A stretch of 64,000 nucleotides of DNA from Euryarchaeota archaeon UBA182. Its GTDB lineage: Archaea; Thermoplasmatota; Poseidoniia; Poseidoniales; Thalassarchaeaceae. This document shows positions 1-8,234 of this stretch, in pieces. Positions within the stretch are counted from its first letter, which is position 1; each line of letters opens with the position of its first letter. The notes beneath the pieces were generated by a model, which saw nothing but the letters and a program-made list of their open reading frames with translations, searched no databases and had not been told where the DNA came from. A program made the translations under genes and the position numbers. The DNA lies in the NCBI GenBank assembly GCA_002495675.1, contig DAGH01000002.1:19998-83997 (forward strand). The letters are read 5' to 3'.

Positions 1-190
1 AACGGCCTCGGCGAGTGGCAGGTCATCATCCAGCGGCTCCTCAGACTCCACCTCGGCGAGTGGAAGGTCCTCATCGGCAACGGCCTCGGCGAGTGGAAGG
101 TCATCATCCAGCGACTCCTCAGACTCCACCTCGGCCAATGGCATGTCCTCATCGGCAACGGCCTCGGCCAGTGGCGGGTCATCCACCTCT
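1..190. repeat. Tandem repeat, 78-nt period, inside the acidic protein
   Basis: Copies start at 1, 79 and 157 with the shared core AACGGCCTCGGCGAGTGG (third copy AACGGCCTCGGCCAGTGG). Each unit also holds a half-repeat, CCTCGGCGAGTGG near 51 and a relative near 129. The period is a multiple of three and encodes the 26-residue repeat of the minus-strand protein. The array continues past the left edge, so the copy number is unknown. Confidence 0.85.
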
Positions 191-696
191 GAAGAGGCCA
201 CACCAATCTCTTCCTCGAGGACAGTTTTATCCTCTTTTGGCTCAGTGTCGAGAAGGCCATCCTCCCCTTCTGGGTCGAGTTGTCTGGCATCAACAGCGTT
301 GTCCTCACGTTTTTCCGAATCTATTTTTGAGGGTAGGATGTTCTTTGCGTCCTCTGGCATGTCCTCAAACTGTGATGCGAATTTGGGAGTGGAGGAGAGG
401 CTTACATCCCCCTCATCATCATACTGTGAGACCTCGATTGTCACATCATCCATCGTAAAGGTGGTCTGGCTCCAGTCAACCATAGGGCCCTCAAGATCTT
501 CTTCTTCATCGTCTTCCATGAGGGCTGAAAATAAGTCATTGGCCTGTTGTTCGACATAGCCCCCCTGTTGCTGGCTCCCATCTTTTCCTAACTTATAGCC
601 ACACCTAAGACAGTCACTAAGCCCCTCGTCGTTTAATTGCTCGCACAGTGGGCATTTGACTTTCGCTTTAGACCTCCTACCCCGCCCAAAGAACAT
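1..696 (-). CDS. Zinc-ribbon protein with acidic repeat tail (partial, runs off left edge)
   Basis: An open minus-strand frame runs from an ATG at 696 to base 1 without a stop (232 codons seen). The N-terminus is basic (MFFGRGRRSKAKVK). A zinc ribbon of two CxxC pairs follows: CPLC at residues 15-18 and CLRC near 29-32. The rest is strongly acidic and low in complexity, ending in a 26-residue repeat built on LAEAVADED and PLAEVESEE, two and a bit copies before the edge. The ATG is supported by an AT-rich element (AATAAG) about 25 nt upstream. Zinc ribbons with disordered acidic tails are common in this lineage, but I do not recognise the family and assign no function. The plus-strand frames over this stretch are shadows. 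Confidence 0.75.
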   Translation of the reverse strand, partial: MFFGRGRRSKAKVKCPLCEQLNDEGLSDCLRCGYKLGKDGSQQQGGYVEQQANDLFSALMEDDEEEDLEGPMVDWSQTTFTMDDVTIEVSQYDDEGDVSLSSTPKFASQFEDMPEDAKNILPSKIDSEKREDNAVDARQLDPEGEDGLLDTEPKEDKTVLEEEIGVASSEVDDPPLAEAVADEDMPLAEVESEESLDDDLPLAEAVADEDLPLAEVESEEPLDDDLPLAEAV

Positions 697-768
697 TGCA
701 ACCGAATCCAACCGAACTTATTGCTGGTTTAATGTCTGTTCATCCATGTCCTCGAATAGAATCATGGT

Positions 769-1392
769 TTGAACCAAACCTTCAGGGATAGACACCACTC
801 AGGAAAGGTTGTGTCTGACGCTCATTCCAGTCCGATAAGGATTCACAATTCTGGAACGAATTTGGCGAAACAAGCCCTTGCTGAGCAAGAAAAATCAAAT
901 TGGCCCATGCCTGAAGGTACGATACTTGCAGGCGCGGGGAGAAGGGGAGGAGCACTCGTAATTGACATGACACTTTTGTTAGCAATATTGGCTATTGCCA
1001 CTAGAGGGCGGATCTTCAACGCTTGGAACATAAGACTGATCCCTAGTTTTGATGTACATTACTGGATTGCCATGGTTCTTATTCTGTGTGTTTCTACTTG
1101 GCTTTATTTCAGAGCAACCGGGATCGTCTTTTCTAGATCTCTTGGCCAAAGGATGTTCTCAATCGCCATCGTTGCTGAAGACGGCTCGGAGATGACCAGC
1201 GATATGTGGGACAGGAGAAGCCTCGGGAAGTTGCTCTTCCTGATTCCTTTGTTTAACTTGTACCATGCAGCGTATGAGATCCAGAGAATAAGGCAAAGAC
1301 ACACACATCAATCAAACCTCGACAGGAGAGTCGGATCTATCGTCGTAATTTCTAATTCACTCCCCCCGGCATTAAGGCGTCACTTGAGGTGA
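769..1392 (+). CDS. RDD family membrane protein
   Basis: This is a 207-residue protein with an RDD-type domain. The segment GRRGGALVIDMTLLLA (about 58-73) carries the Arg and Asp pattern of the family. Two to three hydrophobic segments follow (about 64-80, 95-113 and 153-165), with SLGQRMFSIAIV (about 124-135) as the usual amphipathic region. RDD proteins are membrane proteins of mostly unknown role, some linked to ion transport. The frame opens with TTG at 769; an ATG at 907 (MPEGTILAG) would remove a 46-residue hydrophilic leader. A TATA-like GTTTAATG near 727 favours the longer form. It ends 4 nt before tsaC, so the two are probably co-transcribed. Confidence 0.75.
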   Translation: MNQTFRDRHHSGKVVSDAHSSPIRIHNSGTNLAKQALAEQEKSNWPMPEGTILAGAGRRGGALVIDMTLLLAILAIATRGRIFNAWNIRLIPSFDVHYWIAMVLILCVSTWLYFRATGIVFSRSLGQRMFSIAIVAEDGSEMTSDMWDRRSLGKLLFLIPLFNLYHAAYEIQRIRQRHTHQSNLDRRVGSIVVISNSLPPALRRHLR

Positions 1393-1396
1393 ACGA

Positions 1397-1999
1397 GTGC
1401 TCGAACAGGTAGACTGGCTCAAGGCGGGCAAACTCTGCGTCTACCCAACATCTACTCAACCTGCGATTGGCAGCCTTCCTCAGAAAGACTCGCTAGACTT
1501 ACTATTTCATGTGAAAAAGAGACCCATCCATAAACCCGTATCGCTGGGAGTGTCCTCGCTTGAGCAGGCATCTAAGTTTGTTTTCATTCCAGATAGTCTA
1601 CAACAGTTCTTGGGTTATTTTCCAAGAGGCTCCCTCACAGTCCTTTTACCCCCAAAGAATTCACCCGATGTGCGACTAGGCCAAAATGGTCTGGCGGTTA
1701 GAATACTCGAAAATCAACAGGCTAGGGAATTAGTTGATCTCGTAGGCCCTCTGTCAGCAACGAGTGCAAATGAAAGTGGAAAAAAACCGCATACATCGTG
1801 CAAGCTGGCGGCAAAGGAATTGGGAGGATTGGCTTCAGGTGTACACTGGATTGATGGGGTCTGCAAGGGCGGAGCACCCAGTACTTTGATATCGTATCCC
1901 TCCGAGATCACCTCAGGTGGGCCTCGGCGGCCGGAGATATTGAGAGCAGGAGTAGTCCCTGAGAATAAGGTGATTGAAGCGTGGAAGAAGCTGACATAA
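1397..1999 (+). CDS. tsaC: Threonylcarbamoyl-AMP synthase (Sua5/YrdC/YciO family)
   Basis: This 200-residue protein has the YrdC fold. It makes threonylcarbamoyl-AMP from threonine, bicarbonate and ATP for the t6A37 modification of ANN-decoding tRNAs. Diagnostic segments are YPTSTQPAIG near the N-terminus, the basic KKRPIHKPVSLGV loop (about 40-52), GSLTVLLPP (about 78-86), AVRIL, and SATSANESG (about 120-128), the nucleotide-binding SxTSAN signature. The start is GTG. It lacks the C-terminal Sua5 domain, so it is the short type. Map begins inside its last codons (19-nt overlap). Its KEOPS partner Pcc1 lies elsewhere in the window. Confidence 0.88.
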   Translation: MLEQVDWLKAGKLCVYPTSTQPAIGSLPQKDSLDLLFHVKKRPIHKPVSLGVSSLEQASKFVFIPDSLQQFLGYFPRGSLTVLLPPKNSPDVRLGQNGLAVRILENQQARELVDLVGPLSATSANESGKKPHTSCKLAAKELGGLASGVHWIDGVCKGGAPSTLISYPSEITSGGPRRPEILRAGVVPENKVIEAWKKLT

Positions 2000-2991
2000 A
2001 ATTCTGGAAGGACGCTGGGCATGTGGCTCGCAGGACTATTGAAGGAATAAAGGGAGAAATAGTCGCAGGCAAATCCTGGGATGATCTGATTGACTCTGCA
2101 GAGAGGTTCATTAGAAGACATGGAGGAACCCCAGCCTTTCCAGTCACGATATCTGTCAATGACATTGCCGCCCACTATACCACGAATTCAATTCTCACGA
2201 AGCCTGAAGGCTTAGAAGAAGAGATGGTGTTCGAGAAAGGAGATCTAGTCAAATTGGATGTAGGAGTACATATCAAGGGCGCACTCGCAGATAATGCCCT
2301 GACAGTAGAGGTCGGTGGTGGAGGGGACCATACAGACCAGATTCGCGCGGCAAAGGAGGCCAGAGACGCACAAATAGAGGCTATGACGCCAGGAAGTACG
2401 TGGGCAGAAATTGGTGCTGTAGCAGACCAAGTTCACACTGATGCAGGATTTCAGCCTGTGACAAATCTCTGTGGGCATAAAATGGAAGAGTGGAACCTGC
2501 ACGCCGGCGTTTCAGTCCCTTCTTATGATTGCGGAAAAACAAATCAATCATTCAAGGGAGGCCCTGAAGTCGGAGCATTTTACGCCATTGAGCCATTCAA
2601 CACTACCGGAAAGTCTGGGAAAATTGAAGATATACAACCCTCCACGTCGTCAAACATACACAGGGTGACTGGAAACATCACCGTTCGAAAGGCAGTTGCT
2701 AAGAAGAAACTCAAACCTCTTGGTGCAACAATGGCAAGGTATATCGAAGAGCGATACTCAACGCTCCCATTCGCTGAAAGATGGGCCTATTCCCTACTTG
2801 AGAAGCCGTTCCCTGGAGAGGATCCAGAAGGAATAAGGAAAAAGTGGAACGCCCTTATCAGGAAACTAACCAGCATAAGATTCCTGGAATCTTACTCGGC
2901 ATTGAGATGTGTGGACAAGGGGAACGTGGCCCAGTTTGAACATACTGTTTGGATGAGTGAGAGCGGTGCTGAAGTCTTGACGATCGAATGA
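1981..2991 (+). CDS. map: Methionine aminopeptidase, type II
   Basis: A 336-residue metallopeptidase that removes the initiator Met co-translationally. All five metal ligands of the pita-bread fold can be placed: D93 (KLDVG), D104 (ADNAL), H166 (GHKMEEW), E204 (AIEPF) and E320 (QFEHTVW); H65 is the substrate-binding His. The roughly 70-residue helical insertion before the last ligand (about 240-305) marks the archaeal/eukaryotic type II enzyme. The GTG start overlaps the 3' end of tsaC by 19 nt, which suggests translational coupling. Confidence 0.93.
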   Translation: MEEADIKFWKDAGHVARRTIEGIKGEIVAGKSWDDLIDSAERFIRRHGGTPAFPVTISVNDIAAHYTTNSILTKPEGLEEEMVFEKGDLVKLDVGVHIKGALADNALTVEVGGGGDHTDQIRAAKEARDAQIEAMTPGSTWAEIGAVADQVHTDAGFQPVTNLCGHKMEEWNLHAGVSVPSYDCGKTNQSFKGGPEVGAFYAIEPFNTTGKSGKIEDIQPSTSSNIHRVTGNITVRKAVAKKKLKPLGATMARYIEERYSTLPFAERWAYSLLEKPFPGEDPEGIRKKWNALIRKLTSIRFLESYSALRCVDKGNVAQFEHTVWMSESGAEVLTIE

Positions 2992-3131
2992 TTACGAGGA
3001 TCTGAAAAAATCCGGTCCTTCACAAGGGTTATCAATGTTAGAAGTACTTCGACGTACCGTACAGGGAACTGAGGTTCTCGCTGAGTGCATCCCATCCCCT
3101 CGCTTGTGTCTCTGCCCTGTACACCTATTCC

Positions 3132-4046
3132 TCACTCGGCGTCAGCCTCGACAGCACCCATAATTGTCACACAAATAACAGCAATTAGAATCAGTCCCAT
3201 CCCGATTTTTTGTTGAACGGAAGGATCCTCTCCCAATAGCAATACGCCCCAAACAATCGTCAAAACAGGCTGCAAAAGGATCGCGAAAGAGGTGTGAGCA
3301 GCTGGTAGTCTTGGCAGTGAATAGGTTATCGCGACCCATCCAATTGATTGGCATAGTATCCCGAGCAGAACCAACCATACATGGGATGGATAGCTAGGAC
3401 GGAAATCAATCGGTTCTATGTTCAATCCTTGCAAGGGCAGTAGGCCCATCACAAGCAAGCCCAATGTGCCCCCGGCCGTGGCCTCTAACTGAAGGCTGGT
3501 AGCAGGGGAGAGTGACCTGTTTGAATATCTGTAAAGAATCAAAAATAGGGAATAGAAGATAGCAGTGAAAATTCCTGCAATGACGCCTAATCTCGGCTTG
3601 GCTCCATAGGCTGACGAATCCCCTAATCCTGATATGAAAAAAAGGCCGATAATTACCACTGGCAATGCCAAAAGTATGGCTTTGTTTGGCCTTTCGCCGA
3701 ATAACCACCAACTTGCTATTGTCACTATGATGACCTGCGAGTTCCCAATCAGAGTTGCAATTCCTGTCCCGACCCAGTCAATCGCGCTGTGATATGATAT
3801 GAAATCAAATGCTAGGACGATTCCAGCAATGAATGCAAGCCATTTCTCAACCCCGACTCTTTTGTCCTCTGAGGTCCAGAATACCGTTAGAATCCATAAA
3901 AATGGCAATGCATAAAGCATCCTGAAAAACGCCCCTGTTAGCGGGCTGGCGTTTGAAAACGAGTACATCATAGGTGCAAAAGAGATTAATGTCGCACCAG
4001 CCAGAGCCAAGCCCATCAAATTCCTCACTGGGTAGACCTGTTGCAC
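3132..4046 (-). CDS. EamA/DMT-superfamily transporter
   Basis: A 304-residue, almost entirely hydrophobic protein with about ten transmembrane helices in two EamA repeats (about 10-138 and 150-296). The second repeat ends with the typical LLQPVLTIVWGVLLLGE pattern before the last helices. DMT proteins export metabolites such as amino acids or nucleobases; the substrate cannot be read from the sequence. The start may be GTG at 4046 (MQQVYPVRN) or ATG at 4016. The gene stands alone between the convergent map and the aquaporin operon. Confidence 0.85.
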   Translation of the reverse strand: MQQVYPVRNLMGLALAGATLISFAPMMYSFSNASPLTGAFFRMLYALPFLWILTVFWTSEDKRVGVEKWLAFIAGIVLAFDFISYHSAIDWVGTGIATLIGNSQVIIVTIASWWLFGERPNKAILLALPVVIIGLFFISGLGDSSAYGAKPRLGVIAGIFTAIFYSLFLILYRYSNRSLSPATSLQLEATAGGTLGLLVMGLLPLQGLNIEPIDFRPSYPSHVWLVLLGILCQSIGWVAITYSLPRLPAAHTSFAILLQPVLTIVWGVLLLGEDPSVQQKIGMGLILIAVICVTIMGAVEADAE

Positions 4047-4144
4047 TCCACTCGCCCGGGATATGAGTTTGAAACACTTGTCCCGGGAAATAGACTTGGG
4101 TTTTTGTACAATGTTTGCAAAATTAAATGATATGGATTTATTGC

Positions 4145-4789
4145 TTAATTCTGCTCAGATAATAACTTGAATGCGTAGACTGCAAAAAGCGAACCGAATA
4201 TTTGGGGAGCTATGTGAATCCAGACATCACTCATGCCAAGTGCCCCGGCAGTTACTAAGGCGCCAGTCACCGCTGGGTTGAACGACCCACCCGAAATACT
4301 TCCAACGCTCAACGCCCCTGCAAGCACCACAAGAGCGATTGCAGCTCCATAGTATCCATTACCAGATGTTGCATCACTGGTGGCCACATTTAGAATAACG
4401 AAAACAAGTGCGAATGTAAACAGCAATTCTGAGAAGAACGCAGGCGTCATATCAACAACCAGTTCAGCTGAAGACGCATCGGTGACCAGCAACCCCTCAG
4501 ATACGACCGATCCAACCACACCAGCTATCATTTGAACCATAACATAGGGAAGCACAATCTCTCTCTGACACGCACCGCGCAACCACACTGCAAGGGTGAC
4601 TGCAGGATTGAAATGGGCACCAGAAACATATCCAGTTGCATATATCATCACCATCAAGACAGAAGCAATGGCGAATGGTGCGTATTCCCCGGCAAGGCCG
4701 TGAACAGCCGCGGTACAGATAGTCAGTGAAAGAAAGAAAGTACCGATGAACTCCGCGGTTAGTCTTGCCTTAAGGCCATATTCAGTCAT
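4145..4789 (-). CDS. Aquaporin / MIP family channel
   Basis: A 214-residue channel with both signature loops: SGAHFNPAVTLAVW in the first half and SGGSFNPAVTGAL in the second. About six membrane helices lie around them. It should pass water or small neutral solutes such as glycerol. A longer frame to 4864 exists, but its first 25 residues lie inside the glutaredoxin gene. The ATG at 4789 (MTEYGLKARL) overlaps the glutaredoxin stop as ATGACTGA, so I chose it. It is the last gene of the rpe-bolA-grx-aquaporin run. Confidence 0.9.
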   Translation of the reverse strand: MTEYGLKARLTAEFIGTFFLSLTICTAAVHGLAGEYAPFAIASVLMVMIYATGYVSGAHFNPAVTLAVWLRGACQREIVLPYVMVQMIAGVVGSVVSEGLLVTDASSAELVVDMTPAFFSELLFTFALVFVILNVATSDATSGNGYYGAAIALVVLAGALSVGSISGGSFNPAVTGALVTAGALGMSDVWIHIAPQIFGSLFAVYAFKLLSEQN

Positions 4790-5114
4790 TACCCGACGCA
4801 TTTGCTGCAAGTGTTTGAAGTTCTCCATTCTGGAATAACTCAAGAGCAATATCTGAACCACCAATCAATTTTCCACCAATGAATAACTGAGGCATCGTAG
4901 GAAATCCAGACCAATCTCTGAGAGCGTTCCTCGCTCTTGGATCAGACAGAACGTTGACGGATGCGAATGGAACCCCGAGTTGTGAAACTACCGAGGCTGC
5001 CCTGTTGCTAAACCCGCATTGTGGAGCATCAGGGGTACCCTTCATGAAAAGAACAATACTGTTTTCGTCAACTATCTTTTGCAATTCATCAGGCGTCCAA
5101 TTAAATTCTGTCAT
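4782..5114 (-). CDS. Monothiol glutaredoxin (CGFS type)
   Basis: A 110-residue protein with the CGFS motif at 33-36, preceded by VLFMKGTPDAP and followed by the GSH-binding TMPQLFIGGKLIGGSD region. This is the Grx4/GrxD/Grx5 class, which carries a glutathione-bound [2Fe-2S] cluster in iron-sulfur trafficking rather than acting as a disulfide reductase. It lies 2 nt after bolA. BolA-CGFS glutaredoxin pairs form mixed-ligand [2Fe-2S] complexes in bacteria and eukaryotes, so the neighbourhood supports the call. Its stop overlaps the aquaporin start. Confidence 0.92.
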   Translation of the reverse strand: MTEFNWTPDELQKIVDENSIVLFMKGTPDAPQCGFSNRAASVVSQLGVPFASVNVLSDPRARNALRDWSGFPTMPQLFIGGKLIGGSDIALELFQNGELQTLAANASGND

Positions 5115-5116
5115 GT

Positions 5117-5494
5117 TTACTTCTCCTTAGGTCTGCGAATGTGAATGCCCATGAATTGTTTCTCCCCTTCGCCATGAGGGTCGAATACAGTGTTGCCCGC
5201 GACTCTTGCTTGTTCTTCTGTCATACACTTAAGATCCAGTGCGTGGACGACTCCGGATTTGATGTGGGGCATGAAGAAGTCAAGAATGGGTCTTTGTCTT
5301 TCAAGTGGGAGCATGCCATCAAACGAATCCGAGATCACTCGCACGTGAAAATGATCACCCGTGCCGTGTAGGTCACTGACTTCTACAGTCGCACCCGGAA
5401 CCAATTTTTTGATCTCTGACCCCACCCAGTCTGCGCCTGCCATGGCTGTAATGATGGGCCAACAGATTTGAAGCCTATCAATGAAGTGTATCAT
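5117..5494 (-). CDS. bolA: BolA family protein
   Basis: A BolA/YrbA fold protein. VEVSDLHGTGDHFHVRVISDSFDG and the SGVVHALDLKCMT end match the family, including the conserved late His. BolA proteins partner CGFS glutaredoxins in iron or Fe-S homeostasis, and that gene follows directly. The 125-codon frame starts with an ATG that overlaps the rpe stop (ATGA). A second ATG at 5443 (MAGADWVGSEIKKLV) gives a length closer to typical BolA. Both starts are possible. Confidence 0.88.
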   Translation of the reverse strand: MIHFIDRLQICWPIITAMAGADWVGSEIKKLVPGATVEVSDLHGTGDHFHVRVISDSFDGMLPLERQRPILDFFMPHIKSGVVHALDLKCMTEEQARVAGNTVFDPHGEGEKQFMGIHIRRPKEK

Positions 5495-6165
5495 AATGAT
5501 GAGAGAATTTTCTTATGGTTCTCTGATATTGACCCTTTGTCGTTGATCAATCCACTCCCAACGACGGCGACATCCACTCCCCATGATGAGACAATTTTTG
5601 CATTATGTGCCTTAATTCCCCCATCAATCATCAGCATCGTCCTCTTGCCGCCATTAGAAACCTGAGAATCAATCCTGGACCTGAATTCTCGAACCTTCCC
5701 CTCAACTTCCGGCATGAAAGATTGCCCCCCTTTGCCCGGCACAACAGACATAACCAAAACTAAGTCAAGATCCTCTAGATAGGGGATTATTTCATTTTCG
5801 TCCGTATCGGGATTCAATACGAATCCAACAGCTTTTCCAGCCTCCTTGATTTCATCGATTATCTTTCTTGGTTTTCTCACCGCCTCTATGTGGGCGATGA
5901 TGAGGTCAGCTCCAGCATCAGCGTATTGCATCCAAGTTTCCTCGGCGTTGGTTATCATCAAGTGACAATCGATGAATACATCCTCACCAACTCTATCCCT
6001 AATCGAACGAACAACAGCCGGACCGAATGTAATTGTCTTGTTCGTGACCCAATTACCATCCATTACATCGAGGTGAATCCACTTAATTCCGGCTTCTATG
6101 GCATCGTCTAAGACACGTCCTAACTCCGTGAAATCTGCAGTGAGAATAGAGGGTGCAATGTCCAT
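5491..6165 (-). CDS. rpe: Ribulose-phosphate 3-epimerase
   Basis: A 224-residue TIM barrel that interconverts ribulose-5-phosphate and xylulose-5-phosphate with a divalent metal. It begins MDIAPSILTADFTELG, has the metal and catalytic stretch HLDVMDGNWV (about 32-41), the metal His in DCHLMI, the VMSVVPGKGGQSF loop (about 138-150) and the phosphate-binding IDGGI and VGSGL segments. It heads the operon with bolA, grx and aquaporin, an unexpected metabolic partner for an Fe-S pair. Confidence 0.95.
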   Translation of the reverse strand: MDIAPSILTADFTELGRVLDDAIEAGIKWIHLDVMDGNWVTNKTITFGPAVVRSIRDRVGEDVFIDCHLMITNAEETWMQYADAGADLIIAHIEAVRKPRKIIDEIKEAGKAVGFVLNPDTDENEIIPYLEDLDLVLVMSVVPGKGGQSFMPEVEGKVREFRSRIDSQVSNGGKRTMLMIDGGIKAHNAKIVSSWGVDVAVVGSGLINDKGSISENHKKILSSL

Positions 6166-6280
6166 GTCTGAAATAGCCTAAAGTTGACTTAGTTGTCAAT
6201 TCTTCTATGGTAGGAAGCCAGATTTTCATTAATATGGAGTTCAGCAAGGATTCATACATGACCGTATCTTGACATACGCC

Positions 6281-6598
6281 ATGGGACAAGTTGTTGAGAC
6301 AACAGATTCAAATTTCCAGACCGTCATCGGGGAATCTGAATGGGTATTAGTCGATTTTTGGGCCCCATGGTGTGGTCCTTGTAAGATGATTTCCCCTGTA
6401 TTGAGCTCAATTGCAGAAGAACGAGAGATAACCATAGCAAAGGTCAACACCGATGTAAACCCTGTCACTCCGGGGCAATATGGTGTGAGAGGAATACCCT
6501 ATCTTGTGTTATTCCACAATGGGAAGCCAGTTGACCAGCACACTGGCGCAGCACCAAAGCCATTCTTCGACGAATGGCTAAATCGTCACATGGCCTAA
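6281..6598 (+). CDS. trxA: Thioredoxin
   Basis: A 105-residue thioredoxin with WCGPC (redox Cys at 31 and 34), the buried Asp in VDFWAP, and the cis-proline loop GIPYLVLF. It reduces protein disulfides in the cytosol. I chose the ATG at 6281; the frame also opens with TTG at 6269 (adds MTYA). A TATA-like CATTAATATG near 6227 lies 50 nt upstream, leaving a short leader. It is a single gene, divergent from rpe. Confidence 0.93.
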   Translation: MGQVVETTDSNFQTVIGESEWVLVDFWAPWCGPCKMISPVLSSIAEEREITIAKVNTDVNPVTPGQYGVRGIPYLVLFHNGKPVDQHTGAAPKPFFDEWLNRHMA

Positions 6599-6612
6599 GT
6601 AATCTATGCTAG

Positions 6613-8112
6613 TCAAATCACTTCCTGGTCTTCTACATACATTTTCAACCGATTTCTGAGAGCCTCGTGCAACCACATTCCACCTCTGATTTCGATCATA
6701 AGACCCCTAGAGATCAGATTTTTCGGAGGCCCACCGGTAACCCCCGCCAACTTCGCCAGCTCAACCCATGGAACAGGCCTCCTCTGTTTAGCAAGGACCA
6801 GTAACAAGGATTTTTCTTCCGCAGGAAGGACTTCTACGATCTCTGAGTCCAAGAACTTGACCCAATCAGGATGTTCTATCTCACCATACATTTCCAACAA
6901 TTCGATGGCTAACGGATGACCACCTGTCCTTTCATGAAGTACTTCAGAAGACATTTTCTCGACTATGTCCATATCTTGAATCCACTCGCTCAATTCATCC
7001 TCTGTAAGTCCACTTAATGCAATCTCAGTCACTCTTCCACGAGTCACTACATCCCTCCTGTCGTAAAAGTCAGGGGACCTTCTCGATATGCCAATTATCT
7101 TGGAATCGCAAGCCTCTGCAACCTGTGTCAATACTCCAATGAGACGAACTCCATTTTCATCCAAATTGTGAATATCATCAAGGATTAGTAGTATTTTTTT
7201 CTTGTACCCGAATTTATTATCTTCGTCCAACAGAGTCGCAGTCAATCTTCGTCTGAGTAAATCCTGATCCATATTATTCCCTGGCGATGGAAGGGTGGAG
7301 ATCAGGTCATATGGATCCTCGATATTACGTCCACTATCACTCAACACCCTGTGAATTATACTAGTCGCCAATCCTGTCGCAGTATCCCATGACTGGCATG
7401 GATAATACATGGTCAAGACCCCTTCAAAACCCCCTTTTTTTGTTTGAAACCAGTCAGAAATTAGGGTAGTTTTACCACAGCCAGCAATCCCAGTTATCAT
7501 GCAAAGGCATTTATTCTCTGTGTACCATGAATTTAATCGTCTTCTTTCTTCCTTTCGTCCGTGAATTTTCCGGCTTTTTGGAGGATCTGTGTGATAGGTT
7601 GCATGGGCACCTGCCATCATATTAATCGATCCAGGGGGTCTACTTTTGCTTTGAATAGGTCCGAACCGAATATCGCCGTAGTTGAGAGCCCCCTCATGTT
7701 GAGCATGCATCAAAATAGATAGTAGATTTAGCTCAGCGTTTAGCCTGTCAGATGCTTCGTTAGCCGGAATTTCAAGAATTCTTCCCCGTTTGTCCCTCAA
7801 TAGCACCATTGTTTCACCTAATCTCGATTTGATTGCACTTGCCATTTCTACTCCGAGAGGTGTGAGATGCCAGACCCTTTGCCTCCTCATTTCTCCCCTT
7901 ACCTGGCGTGTACTTTGCGCCACAATCCCCGTCGACACTAAGTCTCTGATGCTCCTTGAAACATTTGGAGGATGAACAGCGCATGCCGTGGCAATACCAC
8001 GGCGAGTAATCTCGATATTCACAGTGTGCATGTCGACTGTAGAGTGGTGATCCAATAGGTGTAGCAGAATTCTATCGGCGACCGCCACGTTGACCTTGGA
8101 CCCGGTCGGCAT
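6613..8112 (-). CDS. Winged-helix STAND-type ATPase (putative transcription regulator)
   Basis: A 499-residue protein. Residues about 10-95 look like a MarR-style winged helix (VHPPNVSRSIRDLVSTGIV as recognition helix region, VWHLTPLGVEMA as wing). After a linker comes a STAND/AAA-like NTPase: Walker A GIAGCGKTT (208-216) and Walker B LLILDD (308-313), a possible sensor IIGISRR, and GGHPLAIELL, typical of the STAND helical lid. A C-terminal winged helix may follow (PVPWVELAKLAG). It is probably a signal-dependent, ATP-switched regulator. It diverges from the ferritin-like gene 120 bp away, a possible target. The ligand is unknown. Confidence 0.75.
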   Translation of the reverse strand: MPTGSKVNVAVADRILLHLLDHHSTVDMHTVNIEITRRGIATACAVHPPNVSRSIRDLVSTGIVAQSTRQVRGEMRRQRVWHLTPLGVEMASAIKSRLGETMVLLRDKRGRILEIPANEASDRLNAELNLLSILMHAQHEGALNYGDIRFGPIQSKSRPPGSINMMAGAHATYHTDPPKSRKIHGRKEERRRLNSWYTENKCLCMITGIAGCGKTTLISDWFQTKKGGFEGVLTMYYPCQSWDTATGLATSIIHRVLSDSGRNIEDPYDLISTLPSPGNNMDQDLLRRRLTATLLDEDNKFGYKKKILLILDDIHNLDENGVRLIGVLTQVAEACDSKIIGISRRSPDFYDRRDVVTRGRVTEIALSGLTEDELSEWIQDMDIVEKMSSEVLHERTGGHPLAIELLEMYGEIEHPDWVKFLDSEIVEVLPAEEKSLLLVLAKQRRPVPWVELAKLAGVTGGPPKNLISRGLMIEIRGGMWLHEALRNRLKMYVEDQEVI

Positions 8113-8206
8113 TAATTTTGACTAGACTGTGTTGGACATCAATGGTTCCCTTGGTTGGAATTGCATAAATGGCGTTCGAACAATAATTCAATGGATTCAT
8201 GAACCC

Positions 8207-8214
8207 CATATATC
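8207..8214 (+). promoter_or_regulatory. TATA-like element of the ferritin-like gene
   Basis: CATATATC lies about 25 nt before the ATG at 8235, the spacing expected for an archaeal TATA box driving a leaderless transcript. It decides between the two possible starts of the gene. Confidence 0.55.
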
Positions 8215-8234
8215 TTCGGTTACTAGTTGATATT

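Noticed and set aside
1..190. CRISPR array
   Set aside because: The repeats are contiguous, without spacers, in frame with a protein.
143..559. Plus-strand frames over the acidic protein
   Set aside because: Ser-rich antisense of Glu/Asp codons; the minus frame has a zinc ribbon and a promoter.
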